Source: Gaetbulibacter saemankumensis DSM 17032 (lineage in GTDB: Bacteria; Bacteroidota; Bacteroidia; Flavobacteriales; Flavobacteriaceae). Taken from it: a stretch of 64,000 nt of DNA. This document shows, in pieces, positions 28,509-37,587 of the stretch. How positions within the stretch are numbered: the stretch's first letter is position 1; each line of letters starts with the position of its first letter. Below the pieces are notes generated by a model that saw nothing but the letters and a program-made list of their open reading frames with translations, was not told where the DNA came from and did not search any database. The stretch is from contig NZ_KE384430.1 in assembly GCF_000425645.1 (NCBI RefSeq), positions 124,001-188,000 of the forward strand, given 5' to 3'. Both the position numbers and the translations under genes were made by a program.

Positions 28509-29015
28509 ATGAAACACTTAAAACAACTTTTTTTAGCAGCTGCATTATGTATCGGATCAATAAGCTTCACGCAAGCACAATCTAAAGTAGCTCATATAAA
28601 TACTCAAGAATTGATTACTGCTATGCCAGAAATGAAAGCAGCACAGTCTCAATTAGAAACTTTGAGTAAAACTTACCAAACAGACATTCAAAGTTCTGTT
28701 ACTGAGTTTCAAAATTTATTAAAGCAATACGAAGCAGAAGCTGCTACTAAAACTGAAGAAGAAAACGCTAAGAGAGGACAGGAAATTCAAGAAAAGCAAC
28801 AACGTATTCAGCAATTCCAAGCAGATGCTCAAAAAGATTTACAGAAAAAAGAATTAGATTTATTACAACCTATTACAGAAAAAGCGAAAGCTGCTATCTT
28901 AAAAGTAGCTAGAGCTCAAGGATACGACTACGTATTAGATTCTGCTCAAGGTGTTACTATCTTAGCGGATGGTAAAAACTTACTTGACGACGTAAAGAAA
29001 GAATTAGGTATTTAA
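28509..29015 (+). CDS. OmpH/Skp-like periplasmic chaperone
   Basis: 168 residues with signal peptide ending in FTQAQ, then SKVAHINTQELITAMPEMKAA, a Gln/Lys/Glu coiled coil at about 45-125, and the C-terminal strand YDYVLDSAQGVTIL. This is the normal-length Skp homologue. 35 nt behind the long-tailed paralogue; the two probably arose by duplication. A strong terminator follows. Confidence 0.93.
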   Translation: MKHLKQLFLAAALCIGSISFTQAQSKVAHINTQELITAMPEMKAAQSQLETLSKTYQTDIQSSVTEFQNLLKQYEAEAATKTEEENAKRGQEIQEKQQRIQQFQADAQKDLQKKELDLLQPITEKAKAAILKVARAQGYDYVLDSAQGVTILADGKNLLDDVKKELGI

Positions 29016-29040
29016 TATTATAGTTCAAAATAATTTTAAA

Positions 29041-29075
29041 AAAGCTGCTTTGTACAAAGCAGCTTTTTTATTTTT
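29041..29075 (+). terminator. Terminator after the ompH pair
   Basis: Perfect palindrome: AAAGCTGCTTTG (29041-29052) with CAAAGCAGCTTT (29055-29066), then a T-rich tract to 29075. Strong intrinsic terminator for the DUF6089-ompH run. The tract continues into a -7-like box used for murI. Confidence 0.88.
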
Positions 29076-29076
29076 G
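29049..29076 (+). promoter_or_regulatory. Putative murI promoter overlapping the terminator
   Basis: TTTG at 29049-29052 inside the hairpin and TATTTTTG (TAnnTTTG) at 29069-29076 in the T tract, spaced 16 nt. The murI ATG is at 29084, so the transcript would be almost leaderless. Inferred from consensus only. Confidence 0.45.
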
Positions 29077-29083
29077 TTAGACG

Positions 29084-29863
29084 ATGAACAAACAACCTAT
29101 TGGTATTTTCGATTCTGGTGTTGGAGGCACATCCATCTGGAAAGAGATACACACCTTACTGCCTCATGAAAACACTATCTACTTAGCCGATAGCGCTAAT
29201 GCACCTTATGGATTAAAGAACAAGGAAGCAATTGTAAGCCTTAGTGTAAAAAACACCGAATATTTAATTAATAATGGCTGTAAACTTATTGTTGTGGCTT
29301 GCAATACGGCAACCACTAACGCCATAAATTATTTACGTAACACCTACGATATCCCCTTTATTGGCATTGAACCTGCTATTAAACCTGCTGCACTGCAAAC
29401 AAAGACCAATACCATAGGTATTTTAGCCACCAAAGGAACCCTTTCCAGCGAGTTATTTTCTAAAACATCCGGATTATTTGCCAGCAATATAAAAGTTATT
29501 GAACGCGTAGGAAATGGTATTGTTGAACTTATTGAAAGTGGTAAACTCCATTCTGAAGATATGAGAAGCCTCTTATCAAATTATCTTAAACCTATGTTAG
29601 AGGCCAACATAGATTATTTAGTTCTAGGTTGTACTCACTACCCTTATTTAATACCCATTCTACTAGAACTATTACCTACAAATGTAAAAATAATAGATTC
29701 TGGTGAAGCCGTTGCACGGCAAACGAAAAGTATCTTAGAAAAAAATAGGCTCTTAAATTTAAGTAATGCTAATAGTAACAACCAATTTATTACCAATGGA
29801 AACCCAAAAGTACTGGCTTCATTACTAAACAATCACTATAAAGTAGAGTATTTACATTTTTAA
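29084..29863 (+). CDS. murI: Glutamate racemase
   Basis: Makes D-glutamate for peptidoglycan. 259 residues with IGIFDSGVGGTSIWKEI at the start (Asp and Ser of the active site), the first catalytic Cys in VACNTATTNA and the second in LGCTHYPYL, as in the two-base racemase mechanism. Ends the envelope run; convergent with the carbonic anhydrase gene after 16 bp. Confidence 0.97.
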   Translation: MNKQPIGIFDSGVGGTSIWKEIHTLLPHENTIYLADSANAPYGLKNKEAIVSLSVKNTEYLINNGCKLIVVACNTATTNAINYLRNTYDIPFIGIEPAIKPAALQTKTNTIGILATKGTLSSELFSKTSGLFASNIKVIERVGNGIVELIESGKLHSEDMRSLLSNYLKPMLEANIDYLVLGCTHYPYLIPILLELLPTNVKIIDSGEAVARQTKSILEKNRLLNLSNANSNNQFITNGNPKVLASLLNNHYKVEYLHF

Positions 29864-29879
29864 ATAAAGTAGACTGACT

Positions 29880-30395
29880 TTACTCTTTAAACCAACTCGA
29901 GTATTTAATATAGTTATTGGCAATACGGTCTATTTGACCGGCGATGAGTTCTTCACTAATATCTTTTATTTTTCGGGCCGGAACTCCAGCATAAATAGAA
30001 CCTGCTTCAATATGCGTGTTTTGAGTAACAACTGCTCCTGCTGCAATAATACTATGACTCTCAACAACACAATTATCCATAATAATACTCCCCATACCTA
30101 CCAATACATTATCATGTAAAGTACAACCATGTACAATAGCGTTATGCCCTATTGATACATTATTTCCAATATGCGTTGGCGCCGTTTTGTAAGTTGCATG
30201 AATTACAGCACCATCTTGTATATTTACTTTATTCCCTATTTTTATATAATTAACATCACCACGAATCACAGCATTAAACCAAACACTACAATCTTTCCCC
30301 ATAACAACATCACCAACAATAGTGGCATTTTCAGCGACATAACAATCTTCAGGGATTTGAGGCGACTTACCATTTACAGATTTAATAACAGGCAT
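29880..30395 (-). CDS. Gamma-carbonic anhydrase-family left-handed beta-helix protein
   Basis: 171-residue hexapeptide-repeat protein of the gamma-CA/PaaY/YrdA group. Repeats run from NATIVGDVVMGKDCSVWFNAVIRGD to about residue 140. Likely metal ligands: His of the VIHATYKT region, HNAIVHGC with two His. These hold zinc or iron in active enzymes, but many YrdA-type members have no shown activity. Cytoplasmic; no signal peptide. Convergent with murI, same strand as the PorP/SprF gene 11 bp upstream. Confidence 0.88.
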   Translation of the reverse strand: MPVIKSVNGKSPQIPEDCYVAENATIVGDVVMGKDCSVWFNAVIRGDVNYIKIGNKVNIQDGAVIHATYKTAPTHIGNNVSIGHNAIVHGCTLHDNVLVGMGSIIMDNCVVESHSIIAAGAVVTQNTHIEAGSIYAGVPARKIKDISEELIAGQIDRIANNYIKYSSWFKE

Positions 30396-30406
30396 ACTAT
30401 CTTTAA

Positions 30407-31411
30407 TTAATTAACAGAAGGACAATTACAGTCATAACGTTCTCTCTTGCATCCAAAATTATACCCTAAAGTAAACTGATGAAAACCTCCATTAGTAAAA
30501 ACTACAGAATTAGTTTGATAAGTATAATTATAAGCAAATAAGAATTTATTATAATTTACACCGAGAATAGGAGTTATTTGTTGTAATCTTTGACTATCAA
30601 TGGCTCCGGAATCGGTAATGTATTCTGCACCATCAAAACTGTTTCTATATGACAGTCCAGCCCAAACTCTGCCAAAATCCATTTCCTTGTATGCTTTGGC
30701 ATTAAAATCCATGGCCGATTCACCAGTACCATCTTTATACTGAAACATTAAGGAAGGCTCAAAACTCCAAGTACTACCATATTTACTATAAACATACCCA
30801 ATAGATAACAAGTATCGTCTTAAATTGTTTGTAATTTCAATATCGTTATTAACTCCCGAATTTTTTAAAATATTCTTTATCGTTCCATGTGCATAAAAAT
30901 CCAGATAATGGTAAGAAAATCCGAAATCCATATTAAAGTTGGTTTCATTTTGAACAATCCCATCAATAATCGGATCAGGTCCATCAAATAAAAATGAGGT
31001 TTCATCCAATCTGTACTGAATAAATCCAGCACTTAACCCAAAAGACAGCATATTTAAGTCTAACTCACTACGCGAAAACATTAAATGATGGGCATACGTT
31101 ACATAAGCACCATTTTGAGAATGATAGCCATTTTTATCTTTATAAATGATACCTCCAATAGCTGAAGGCGAATCTCCTATCCTACCATTAGCACTTAAGG
31201 TCATTAAGCGAGGGGCATTTTCATTACCAAACCATTGCTGACGTCCTGTTAATCTAATTTTAGCACAATTTGCAGCCCCTGCCATAGACGGATGAATTAA
31301 ATAATAATTATCGGTAAGATAATCGGTATAAATTGGCAATCCCTCTTGAGACGTTGCAAATTCAACACAGCAAAGCGTTATGACTAAAAGAAAAATATGT
31401 TTTAACTTCAT
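30407..31411 (-). CDS. PorP/SprF family type IX secretion membrane protein
   Basis: 334 residues with a signal peptide (cleaved after FATSQ) and the hallmark start YTDYLTDNYYLIHPSMAGAA, followed by RQQWFG, as in PorP/SprF. Outer-membrane barrel of the type IX secretion/gliding apparatus; family members often serve single surface adhesins encoded beside them. No adhesin gene is adjacent, so the client is unknown. The C-terminal cluster CKRERYDCNC is Cys-rich. SprA is encoded 21 kb away. Confidence 0.9.
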   Translation of the reverse strand: MKLKHIFLLVITLCCVEFATSQEGLPIYTDYLTDNYYLIHPSMAGAANCAKIRLTGRQQWFGNENAPRLMTLSANGRIGDSPSAIGGIIYKDKNGYHSQNGAYVTYAHHLMFSRSELDLNMLSFGLSAGFIQYRLDETSFLFDGPDPIIDGIVQNETNFNMDFGFSYHYLDFYAHGTIKNILKNSGVNNDIEITNNLRRYLLSIGYVYSKYGSTWSFEPSLMFQYKDGTGESAMDFNAKAYKEMDFGRVWAGLSYRNSFDGAEYITDSGAIDSQRLQQITPILGVNYNKFLFAYNYTYQTNSVVFTNGGFHQFTLGYNFGCKRERYDCNCPSVN

Positions 31412-31581
31412 AAACTATAAGTTAGGCGATAGCCTATATAAACGTCCTGATTATTAAAAAATTATATAAGCAAGATAAGAATTAATTTACCGTATTGTAA
31501 CTTCTTAATTAGAAAGAACAAAAATCAAATATATACATATCTAAAGTTTTCTTTTAGTATTTTTGTGAAAAATTAGCTTAA

Positions 31582-32484
31582 ATGAATACTTATCAGGTTT
31601 CAGTTAAAGAAACAACCAATAATGCCATAGTTAAATTCGAGCTTAACGAGTTTATTACCAAACATCAAAGTTTCGAATTTAATAATATAGATGAAGCAAA
31701 ATCATCACCTTTAGCTCAGCAATTATTCTATTTACCTTTTGTAAAAAAAGTATATATCTCTAGTAATTTTATTGCAGTAGAACGCTATAATATTGTTGAA
31801 TGGAATGACGTACAAGATGAAGTTGCTCAACAAATTGAGGCTTACCTGAATGACGGAGGCGTTATTATTGAGGAAACGGCACAACCGAAAAAAGTTCCGG
31901 TAACGGTCTATGCCGAAAGCACGCCGAACCCTTCAGTAATGAAGTTTGTTTCTAACAAAAAAATTGTAACAGCACTTTTTGAGTTCACCTCTATTGATGA
32001 AGCTAAATTATCTCCACTAGCCACTGAATTGTTCCATTTACCTTTTGTAAAAAGTGTCTTTATTGAAGAAAATTACGTGTCTATTACGAAATACGACATT
32101 GCAGAATGGCAGGATATCACGATTGAATTACGAGAATTTATTAAGAATTTCATAGAGAACGGTAAAGATATCGTATTACCTGAAGCTGCAACAGCACTTG
32201 AAAAATCTAATGATCAATTAGACAATAAATTCGAAGCTCTTGATGATACATCGAAAGAAATTGTAAATATTCTTGAAGAATTTGTAAAACCGGCTGTAGC
32301 CAGTGATGGTGGAAATATTCAATTCATTTCTTATGATGCAGACACCAAAAATGTTAGTGTATTATTGCAAGGCGCTTGTAGTGGTTGCCCATCATCTACA
32401 TTTACTTTAAAAAGCGGTATTGAAAATATGCTAAAAGAAATGCTTGGCGGTAAAGTCAAAACTGTAGAAGCCATTAATGGATAA
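31582..32484 (+). CDS. Nfu-type Fe-S scaffold with duplicated N-domain
   Basis: Iron-sulfur cluster carrier of 300 residues. Two Nfu N-terminal domains in tandem: residues 5-85 and about 108-195, the second containing AESTPNPSVMKFVSNK and both sharing a FxxIDEAKxSPLAxxLFxLPFVKxVxI pattern. The C-terminal NifU domain (about 225-300) has the cluster-binding C266-x2-C269 in GACSGCPSSTFTL. The usual bacterial or mitochondrial Nfu has one N-domain. Followed 17 bp later by the DUF255 frame. A TATTTTTG box lies at 31558-31565. Confidence 0.9.
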   Translation: MNTYQVSVKETTNNAIVKFELNEFITKHQSFEFNNIDEAKSSPLAQQLFYLPFVKKVYISSNFIAVERYNIVEWNDVQDEVAQQIEAYLNDGGVIIEETAQPKKVPVTVYAESTPNPSVMKFVSNKKIVTALFEFTSIDEAKLSPLATELFHLPFVKSVFIEENYVSITKYDIAEWQDITIELREFIKNFIENGKDIVLPEAATALEKSNDQLDNKFEALDDTSKEIVNILEEFVKPAVASDGGNIQFISYDADTKNVSVLLQGACSGCPSSTFTLKSGIENMLKEMLGGKVKTVEAING

Positions 32485-32561
32485 TTACTTACTTTTTAAA
32501 ATTGAAAATACTCCATAAATTAAAGTGTTTATTCATAGATAATTTGATTACTTTAAATTAC

Positions 32562-34667
32562 ATGAAGCACACTTTGATATTGACCATATTTATAATTTTA
32601 TGCAGCTGTTTAAATAGTCCGACTGATTCCGAAATTCACAAATACACCAATGAACTAATTAACGAAACAAGCCTGTATTTGTTGCAACATGCCCACAATC
32701 CCGTAAATTGGCATGCATGGAATAATGAAACTTTAAAAAAGGCTCAATCTGAAAAAAAACTTATACTTATTAGTGTAGGTTATGCCGCTTGCCATTGGTG
32801 CCATGTTATGGAGCACGAAAGCTTTAAGGATACCTTGGTAGCACAAATTATGAATGATAATTTCATAAACATAAAAGTTGACAGAGAAGAACGCCCAGAT
32901 ATAGATCAAGTTTACATGAACGCAGTCCAATTAATAACAGGAAATGGAGGTTGGCCAATGAATGTTGTTGCTCTTCCTGATGGACGTCCAGTTTGGGGAG
33001 GCACGTATTTCACTAAAGATCAATGGGTAAATGCTCTAAAGCAAATTACTAAAACGTATAAGGAAACACCTGATAAATTAGTACAATTTGCCAATAAATT
33101 AGAAGAAGGTATTAAGTCTATTAGTGCAGTAAAATTCAATCCGGAAGACATCGATTTCAATCATATCTACCTAGAAAAAGCTGTTCAAACTTTCAGTGCA
33201 AGTTTCGATAAAATAAATGGCGGCTTTAACAAAGCTCCAAAATTTATGATGCCTAATAATTTAGAATTTCTATTGCGGTATGCATGGCATGCTAAAGATG
33301 AAAATCTTCTGGACTTTGTAAACTTAACCCTGGTAAAAATGGCAACGGGAGGTATTTTTGATCAGTTAGAAGGAGGATTCTCTAGATATAGCACCGATAC
33401 TAATTGGCATATTCCTCATTTTGAAAAAATGCTTTACGATAACGCCCAATTAGTTAGTTTATACTCCAATGCTTATCTCATTTCTAAAAATGAATTATAT
33501 AAAAACGTTGTTGAGCAAACATTGGATTTTATTGAAAAAAATATGACGGCTAAAAATGGGGCTTTCTTTTCCTCGCTTGATGCCGATAGTCTAACTAGTG
33601 AAAATGAACTAGAAGAAGGTGCTTATTATACATGGACGCTGGATGAGCTTCAACAAATTTTAAAGAAAGATTTTACCCTATTTAAAGATTATTACAACAT
33701 CGATAAATATGGGCTTTGGGAAAACGATAAATATGTTCTTATTCGAAAAACAAGTGACGCTGATATAATAGCCAAACATAATATTTCCCGTAGTGAATTA
33801 GAAAATTCCAAATTACGTTGGAAATCAATACTTTTAAAACACAAAACCAAGCGTAATAAGCCTCGCTTAGACGACAAGACCTTAACTTCATGGAATGCTA
33901 TGATGCTTAAGGGCTATACTGATGCCTATCGTGTGTTTGAAAATCAAAAATATCTTGATATCGCAATAAAAAATGCTCAATTTATTTTAAAAAACCAACT
34001 AAGAAACGATGGCGGACTAAACCATAACTATAAAAACGGAACAAGCACTATAAATGGTTATTTAGAAGATTACACCAACACCATCGAAGCATTTATTACT
34101 TTATATGAAAACACCCTTGATGATTCTTGGTTGTTAACTTCTAAAAAACTAACCGATTATACGTTTAAGTATTTCTTCAATGAAGGGAGCAGTATGTTTC
34201 ATTTCACTTCCAGTAAGGACAAAAGTCTTATTTCTAGAAACATAGAATACAGAGATAATGTTATTCCTGCAAGTAATTCAATAATGGCAAAAAACTTATT
34301 CAAATTATCACATTATTTTGACGAGAAAAAATATGAAAGGGTAGCTAAAGCCATGTTAAATAATATAAAACCTGAGGCTTCAGAATACCCATCAGGCTAT
34401 TCAAATTGGTTAGAATTAATGCTAAATTACACCCAACCTTACTACGAAGTAGCTATTGTTGGGACAGCAGCAAAAGAAAAATTAAAAGAACTTAATAAAA
34501 CTTTCATTCCTAATAAAATGATTGCTGGTAGTACTAAAAACAGTAATCTACCTCTTCTAGAAAACAGATATAATCCTCAGGAAACGCTTATATATGTGTG
34601 CGTGAATAAAATGTGTAAACTACCTGTAAGCGAGACTAAAGATGCAATTAAATTTTTGTTAGAATAA
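32562..34667 (+). CDS. DUF255/YyaL thioredoxin-domain protein, lipoprotein form
   Basis: Start at the ATG at 32562 gives a lipoprotein signal (MKHTLILTIFIILCSC); the open frame further upstream begins only with TTG at 32502. Residues after the signal carry the family signature LLQHAHNPVNWHAW and GYAACHWCHVMEHESF, a thioredoxin-like CHWC site, then DREERPDIDQVYM and GGWPMNV. The large C-terminal part is an (alpha/alpha)6-like domain with LDADS, EGAYYTWT and LTSWNAMM. Known relatives (YyaL, SSP411) are cytosolic or of unknown role; the signal here predicts an envelope location. About 701 residues. Confidence 0.87.
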   Translation: MKHTLILTIFIILCSCLNSPTDSEIHKYTNELINETSLYLLQHAHNPVNWHAWNNETLKKAQSEKKLILISVGYAACHWCHVMEHESFKDTLVAQIMNDNFINIKVDREERPDIDQVYMNAVQLITGNGGWPMNVVALPDGRPVWGGTYFTKDQWVNALKQITKTYKETPDKLVQFANKLEEGIKSISAVKFNPEDIDFNHIYLEKAVQTFSASFDKINGGFNKAPKFMMPNNLEFLLRYAWHAKDENLLDFVNLTLVKMATGGIFDQLEGGFSRYSTDTNWHIPHFEKMLYDNAQLVSLYSNAYLISKNELYKNVVEQTLDFIEKNMTAKNGAFFSSLDADSLTSENELEEGAYYTWTLDELQQILKKDFTLFKDYYNIDKYGLWENDKYVLIRKTSDADIIAKHNISRSELENSKLRWKSILLKHKTKRNKPRLDDKTLTSWNAMMLKGYTDAYRVFENQKYLDIAIKNAQFILKNQLRNDGGLNHNYKNGTSTINGYLEDYTNTIEAFITLYENTLDDSWLLTSKKLTDYTFKYFFNEGSSMFHFTSSKDKSLISRNIEYRDNVIPASNSIMAKNLFKLSHYFDEKKYERVAKAMLNNIKPEASEYPSGYSNWLELMLNYTQPYYEVAIVGTAAKEKLKELNKTFIPNKMIAGSTKNSNLPLLENRYNPQETLIYVCVNKMCKLPVSETKDAIKFLLE

Positions 34668-34763
34668 AATTAGTTATCCAAAAATTTAACGTTTTTTTCA
34701 TCTCTAAATAATGAAATCTATATTATAGTTAATATTTTTGAATGAATAATAAACTATAAAACT

Positions 34764-35579
34764 ATGAATTTAGAAAGTATTGATACTGAAAAGTGGATTG
34801 AACTCGCAACTGAATATGGGCTAAAAGTGATTGGTGCCATAATAATATGGATTATTGGTTCCTGGGTAATTAGTGCCATCCTGAAAGGGACTAAAAGAAT
34901 CATGACCAAAAGCAGTTACGATGAGAGTCTGCAAAAATTCTTATTAAACTTATTTAGCTGGGGGCTTAAAATACTTCTTGTAATTACTTTACTTGGCACC
35001 TTAGGAGTTCCAACAACATCATTTGCAGCTATTATTGCTGCAGCTGGTTTAGCTGTAGGCATGGCTCTTCAGGGATCTTTAGGAAATTTTGCCGGTGGTG
35101 TATTGATTATGATTTTTAAACCTTTTAAGATTGGCGATGTCATTGAAGCTCAAGGAGAAATTGGAGGAGTTAAAGAAATAAACATTTTTACAACCAAGTT
35201 AACAGGACTATCAAATAAAGAAATTATTATTCCTAACGGAGCCTTATCGAATGGAAATATTGTAAACTATACTACCGAAGGAACACGTCGTGTGGATCTC
35301 GTTATTGGAGTAAGTTATGATGCCGATATTAAACAAACCAAAGACGTTATTATGAAGGTATTAACATCTAATCCTAAAATACTTTCCGAGCCTGCACCAA
35401 CCGTTAATGTTTTAGAGCTAGCTGATAGCTCGGTAAACTTTGCTGTACGACCATGGTCTACTTCTGCAGATTATTGGGCGGTATACTTCGAAACTACCGA
35501 AAATATTAAATTAGCATTAGATGAGGCCGGAATAGAAATTCCTTATCCACATCAAGTTGAAATACACAAAAATGCTTAA
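34764..35579 (+). CDS. Small-conductance mechanosensitive channel (MscS family)
   Basis: 271 residues: three N-terminal transmembrane helices (about 15-40, 60-80, 85-110), the third Gly/Ala-rich as in MscS pores, followed by GNFAGGVLIMIFKPFKIGDVIEAQG, the beta domain signature, and the vestibule segment EIIIPNGALSNGNIVNYT. Releases solutes under hypo-osmotic shock. A TATTTTTG box is at 34733-34740. Its stop codon overlaps that of the convergent tsaB gene. Confidence 0.95.
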   Translation: MNLESIDTEKWIELATEYGLKVIGAIIIWIIGSWVISAILKGTKRIMTKSSYDESLQKFLLNLFSWGLKILLVITLLGTLGVPTTSFAAIIAAAGLAVGMALQGSLGNFAGGVLIMIFKPFKIGDVIEAQGEIGGVKEINIFTTKLTGLSNKEIIIPNGALSNGNIVNYTTEGTRRVDLVIGVSYDADIKQTKDVIMKVLTSNPKILSEPAPTVNVLELADSSVNFAVRPWSTSADYWAVYFETTENIKLALDEAGIEIPYPHQVEIHKNA

Positions 35580-36253
35580 ACCTTAGGTTTAGGCTTAAGA
35601 GCAATAAAATCTTTTAAATAATAAGGTTCAAAATAGGCGACATTTTCGGTGTCGCTTTTTTTATACTTATTATATGCTAAATGTCCCATTTCATTGGCCG
35701 ATGGCATTTTATCTTCTACAAAAACGGCATTCGGATGATGTATCAGCGCTTTTGTCTTTTCAACACCATTACCAATAAAATACACCTTTCCTTGTTCTAA
35801 GTAAGACTTAAAGGAAGTATCATCTAAAATCTGAGCTTCAGTAGTTCTTATCTCATTATATTTGGAATCGTAAATTGCAGAATAAACTTCCATGCGTCTA
35901 GCGTCTAACATAGCAACTATTACACCTTCATTACATAAAACCTGATGTGCCAATGCCTCCAATGTTGGCACTGAAATTAAAGGTTTATCTGACGCAAAAC
36001 ACAACCCCTTAGCTGCGGAAACACCAATACGCAAACCTGTATAAGACCCGGGACCTTTACTAACAGCTATAGCATCTAAATCGCTAGTTGTAAGATTTTG
36101 TTCTTTTAAAACCTCATCTATAAAAACATGTAATCGCTCGGCATGCGAATAGTTTTTACTGTTATCTTCTTTTAAAAGAATGGTTTCTCCATTCTCGGAT
36201 AAAGCTACCGAACAATTGGTAGTTGCCGTCTCTATACTTAGTATTAAAGCCAC
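35576..36253 (-). CDS. tsaB: tRNA t6A synthesis protein TsaB
   Basis: Partner of TsaD in making N6-threonylcarbamoyl-adenosine at tRNA position 37. ASKHA fold: ILSIETATTNCSVALSENG at the start, then AVSKGPGSYTGLRIGVSAAKGLCFA, the classic TsaB segment, and MLDARRMEVYSAIYD. 225 residues. The start lies 1 nt after the tolC-like gene, so tsaB ends the efflux operon. Confidence 0.95.
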   Translation of the reverse strand: MALILSIETATTNCSVALSENGETILLKEDNSKNYSHAERLHVFIDEVLKEQNLTTSDLDAIAVSKGPGSYTGLRIGVSAAKGLCFASDKPLISVPTLEALAHQVLCNEGVIVAMLDARRMEVYSAIYDSKYNEIRTTEAQILDDTSFKSYLEQGKVYFIGNGVEKTKALIHHPNAVFVEDKMPSANEMGHLAYNKYKKSDTENVAYFEPYYLKDFIALKPKPKV

Positions 36254-36254
36254 A

Positions 36255-37571
36255 TTAATTGATTATTGGTTTTCCCATGTAAAAGTCTAAAACTTTTGTC
36301 TTAAAAACAAAATCATACTTCGCATTTATTAAGGAAGATTGTGCATTTATCAATCTTACCCGTGCTTGTTCTAAGTCGAAAGTGGTCATGGCACCAATAT
36401 TATAACGTTCGGTAGCGTTATTAAATGCCAATTCCTGAGAAACAAGAGACTTTTTAGCTGCCTGATAAGTCTTAAATGCTGCCTGCGCATCGGTAAATGC
36501 ACGCTGTATAGTCGACTCTAAATCTAACTTAGCCTGCTCTAAGTCTAATTTACTATTCTCTTCCTGAATTAAAGATTTTGCCACTGCTGTTTTATTCTGA
36601 AATCTTGAAAAGATAGGAATACTCAAATTCAAATTAAAACTATGTCCCTTTTGTTCATTTAACTGCTGAAAAAAAGATTTAGATTCCGATAAATTGGAAA
36701 AAGTTGCTGCAGAATTAAAACTATAGCCGAACGTTAAAGATGGTAAAAAACCGCCTTTAGAAATCTTTGTACTCAATTCGGCATTTTCAACATTCTTTTC
36801 TGCAAACTTAATCTCATTTCTATTCTGAAAAGCCATATCTAAAACTGGTTGCACATTATTATACAACAAAGCTTCCGAAGGATTATTAATTGTAGTAACT
36901 TCAACTTCAAAGCCATCAAAAGGCACCTGCAATAATTGAGAAAGCATCAACAATGCTAAATTCAAATTATTTTCGGCTACGGTAAGATTCTGGGCATCGC
37001 TACTTACTGTTGCCTCGGCATCGTAAATATTTGCCTTGGGTTGCACCCCTGCATCCACAAGATTTTTAACTTGCTTTAATTGTTGCAAACTAAAATCATA
37101 CTGTGCCTGAGCTATTTCTAAATTCTCCTGATTAAACAAGACATTTAAATAGGCATTTACGACATTTAAAGAAATATCATCTTTTATCCTAGAAAGCTCC
37201 AAGTTATTAGCCTCAAAATTTAATTGTGATTGCTTGTAAAAATAAGTATTTCGGAATCCATCAAAAACAGTCTGAGAGACCCCTATACTAGCATTGGTCC
37301 CGTGAAACGTTCTATCAACAAAAGTACCCGGAAATAATTCGGCTTGCCCCAAGCTTAAGGATTGTGAAATATTAGCTCTAACTCCCGGTAATTTATTTCC
37401 CTGAGCAGCCTTTATATCTTGTTCATTAATTTTTAATTGATTTTCACTACGCTGGACTGTAATATTATGTTCTAAAGCATAATCAACACAAGCTTTCAAT
37501 GTCCACTTTTTATTCTGTCCAAAACTTAAGCTACAGCAGGCTATAATCGCTATATATACAAATTGTTTCAT
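36255..37571 (-). CDS. TolC-family outer-membrane efflux protein
   Basis: Outer-membrane channel of a tripartite efflux system. The start at 37571 gives a good signal peptide (MKQFVYIAIIACCSLSFGQ); an in-frame ATG five codons upstream is less likely. Residues show the two OEP repeats: WTLKACVDYALEHNITVQRS early, VNAYLNVLFNQENLEIAQAQ in repeat one, and the C-terminal ATERYNIGAMTTFDLEQARVR in repeat two. About 438 residues. Downstream of the membrane-fusion protein by 16 nt. Confidence 0.93.
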   Translation of the reverse strand: MKQFVYIAIIACCSLSFGQNKKWTLKACVDYALEHNITVQRSENQLKINEQDIKAAQGNKLPGVRANISQSLSLGQAELFPGTFVDRTFHGTNASIGVSQTVFDGFRNTYFYKQSQLNFEANNLELSRIKDDISLNVVNAYLNVLFNQENLEIAQAQYDFSLQQLKQVKNLVDAGVQPKANIYDAEATVSSDAQNLTVAENNLNLALLMLSQLLQVPFDGFEVEVTTINNPSEALLYNNVQPVLDMAFQNRNEIKFAEKNVENAELSTKISKGGFLPSLTFGYSFNSAATFSNLSESKSFFQQLNEQKGHSFNLNLSIPIFSRFQNKTAVAKSLIQEENSKLDLEQAKLDLESTIQRAFTDAQAAFKTYQAAKKSLVSQELAFNNATERYNIGAMTTFDLEQARVRLINAQSSLINAKYDFVFKTKVLDFYMGKPIIN

Positions 37572-37587
37572 TTTAATTTGAATCATA

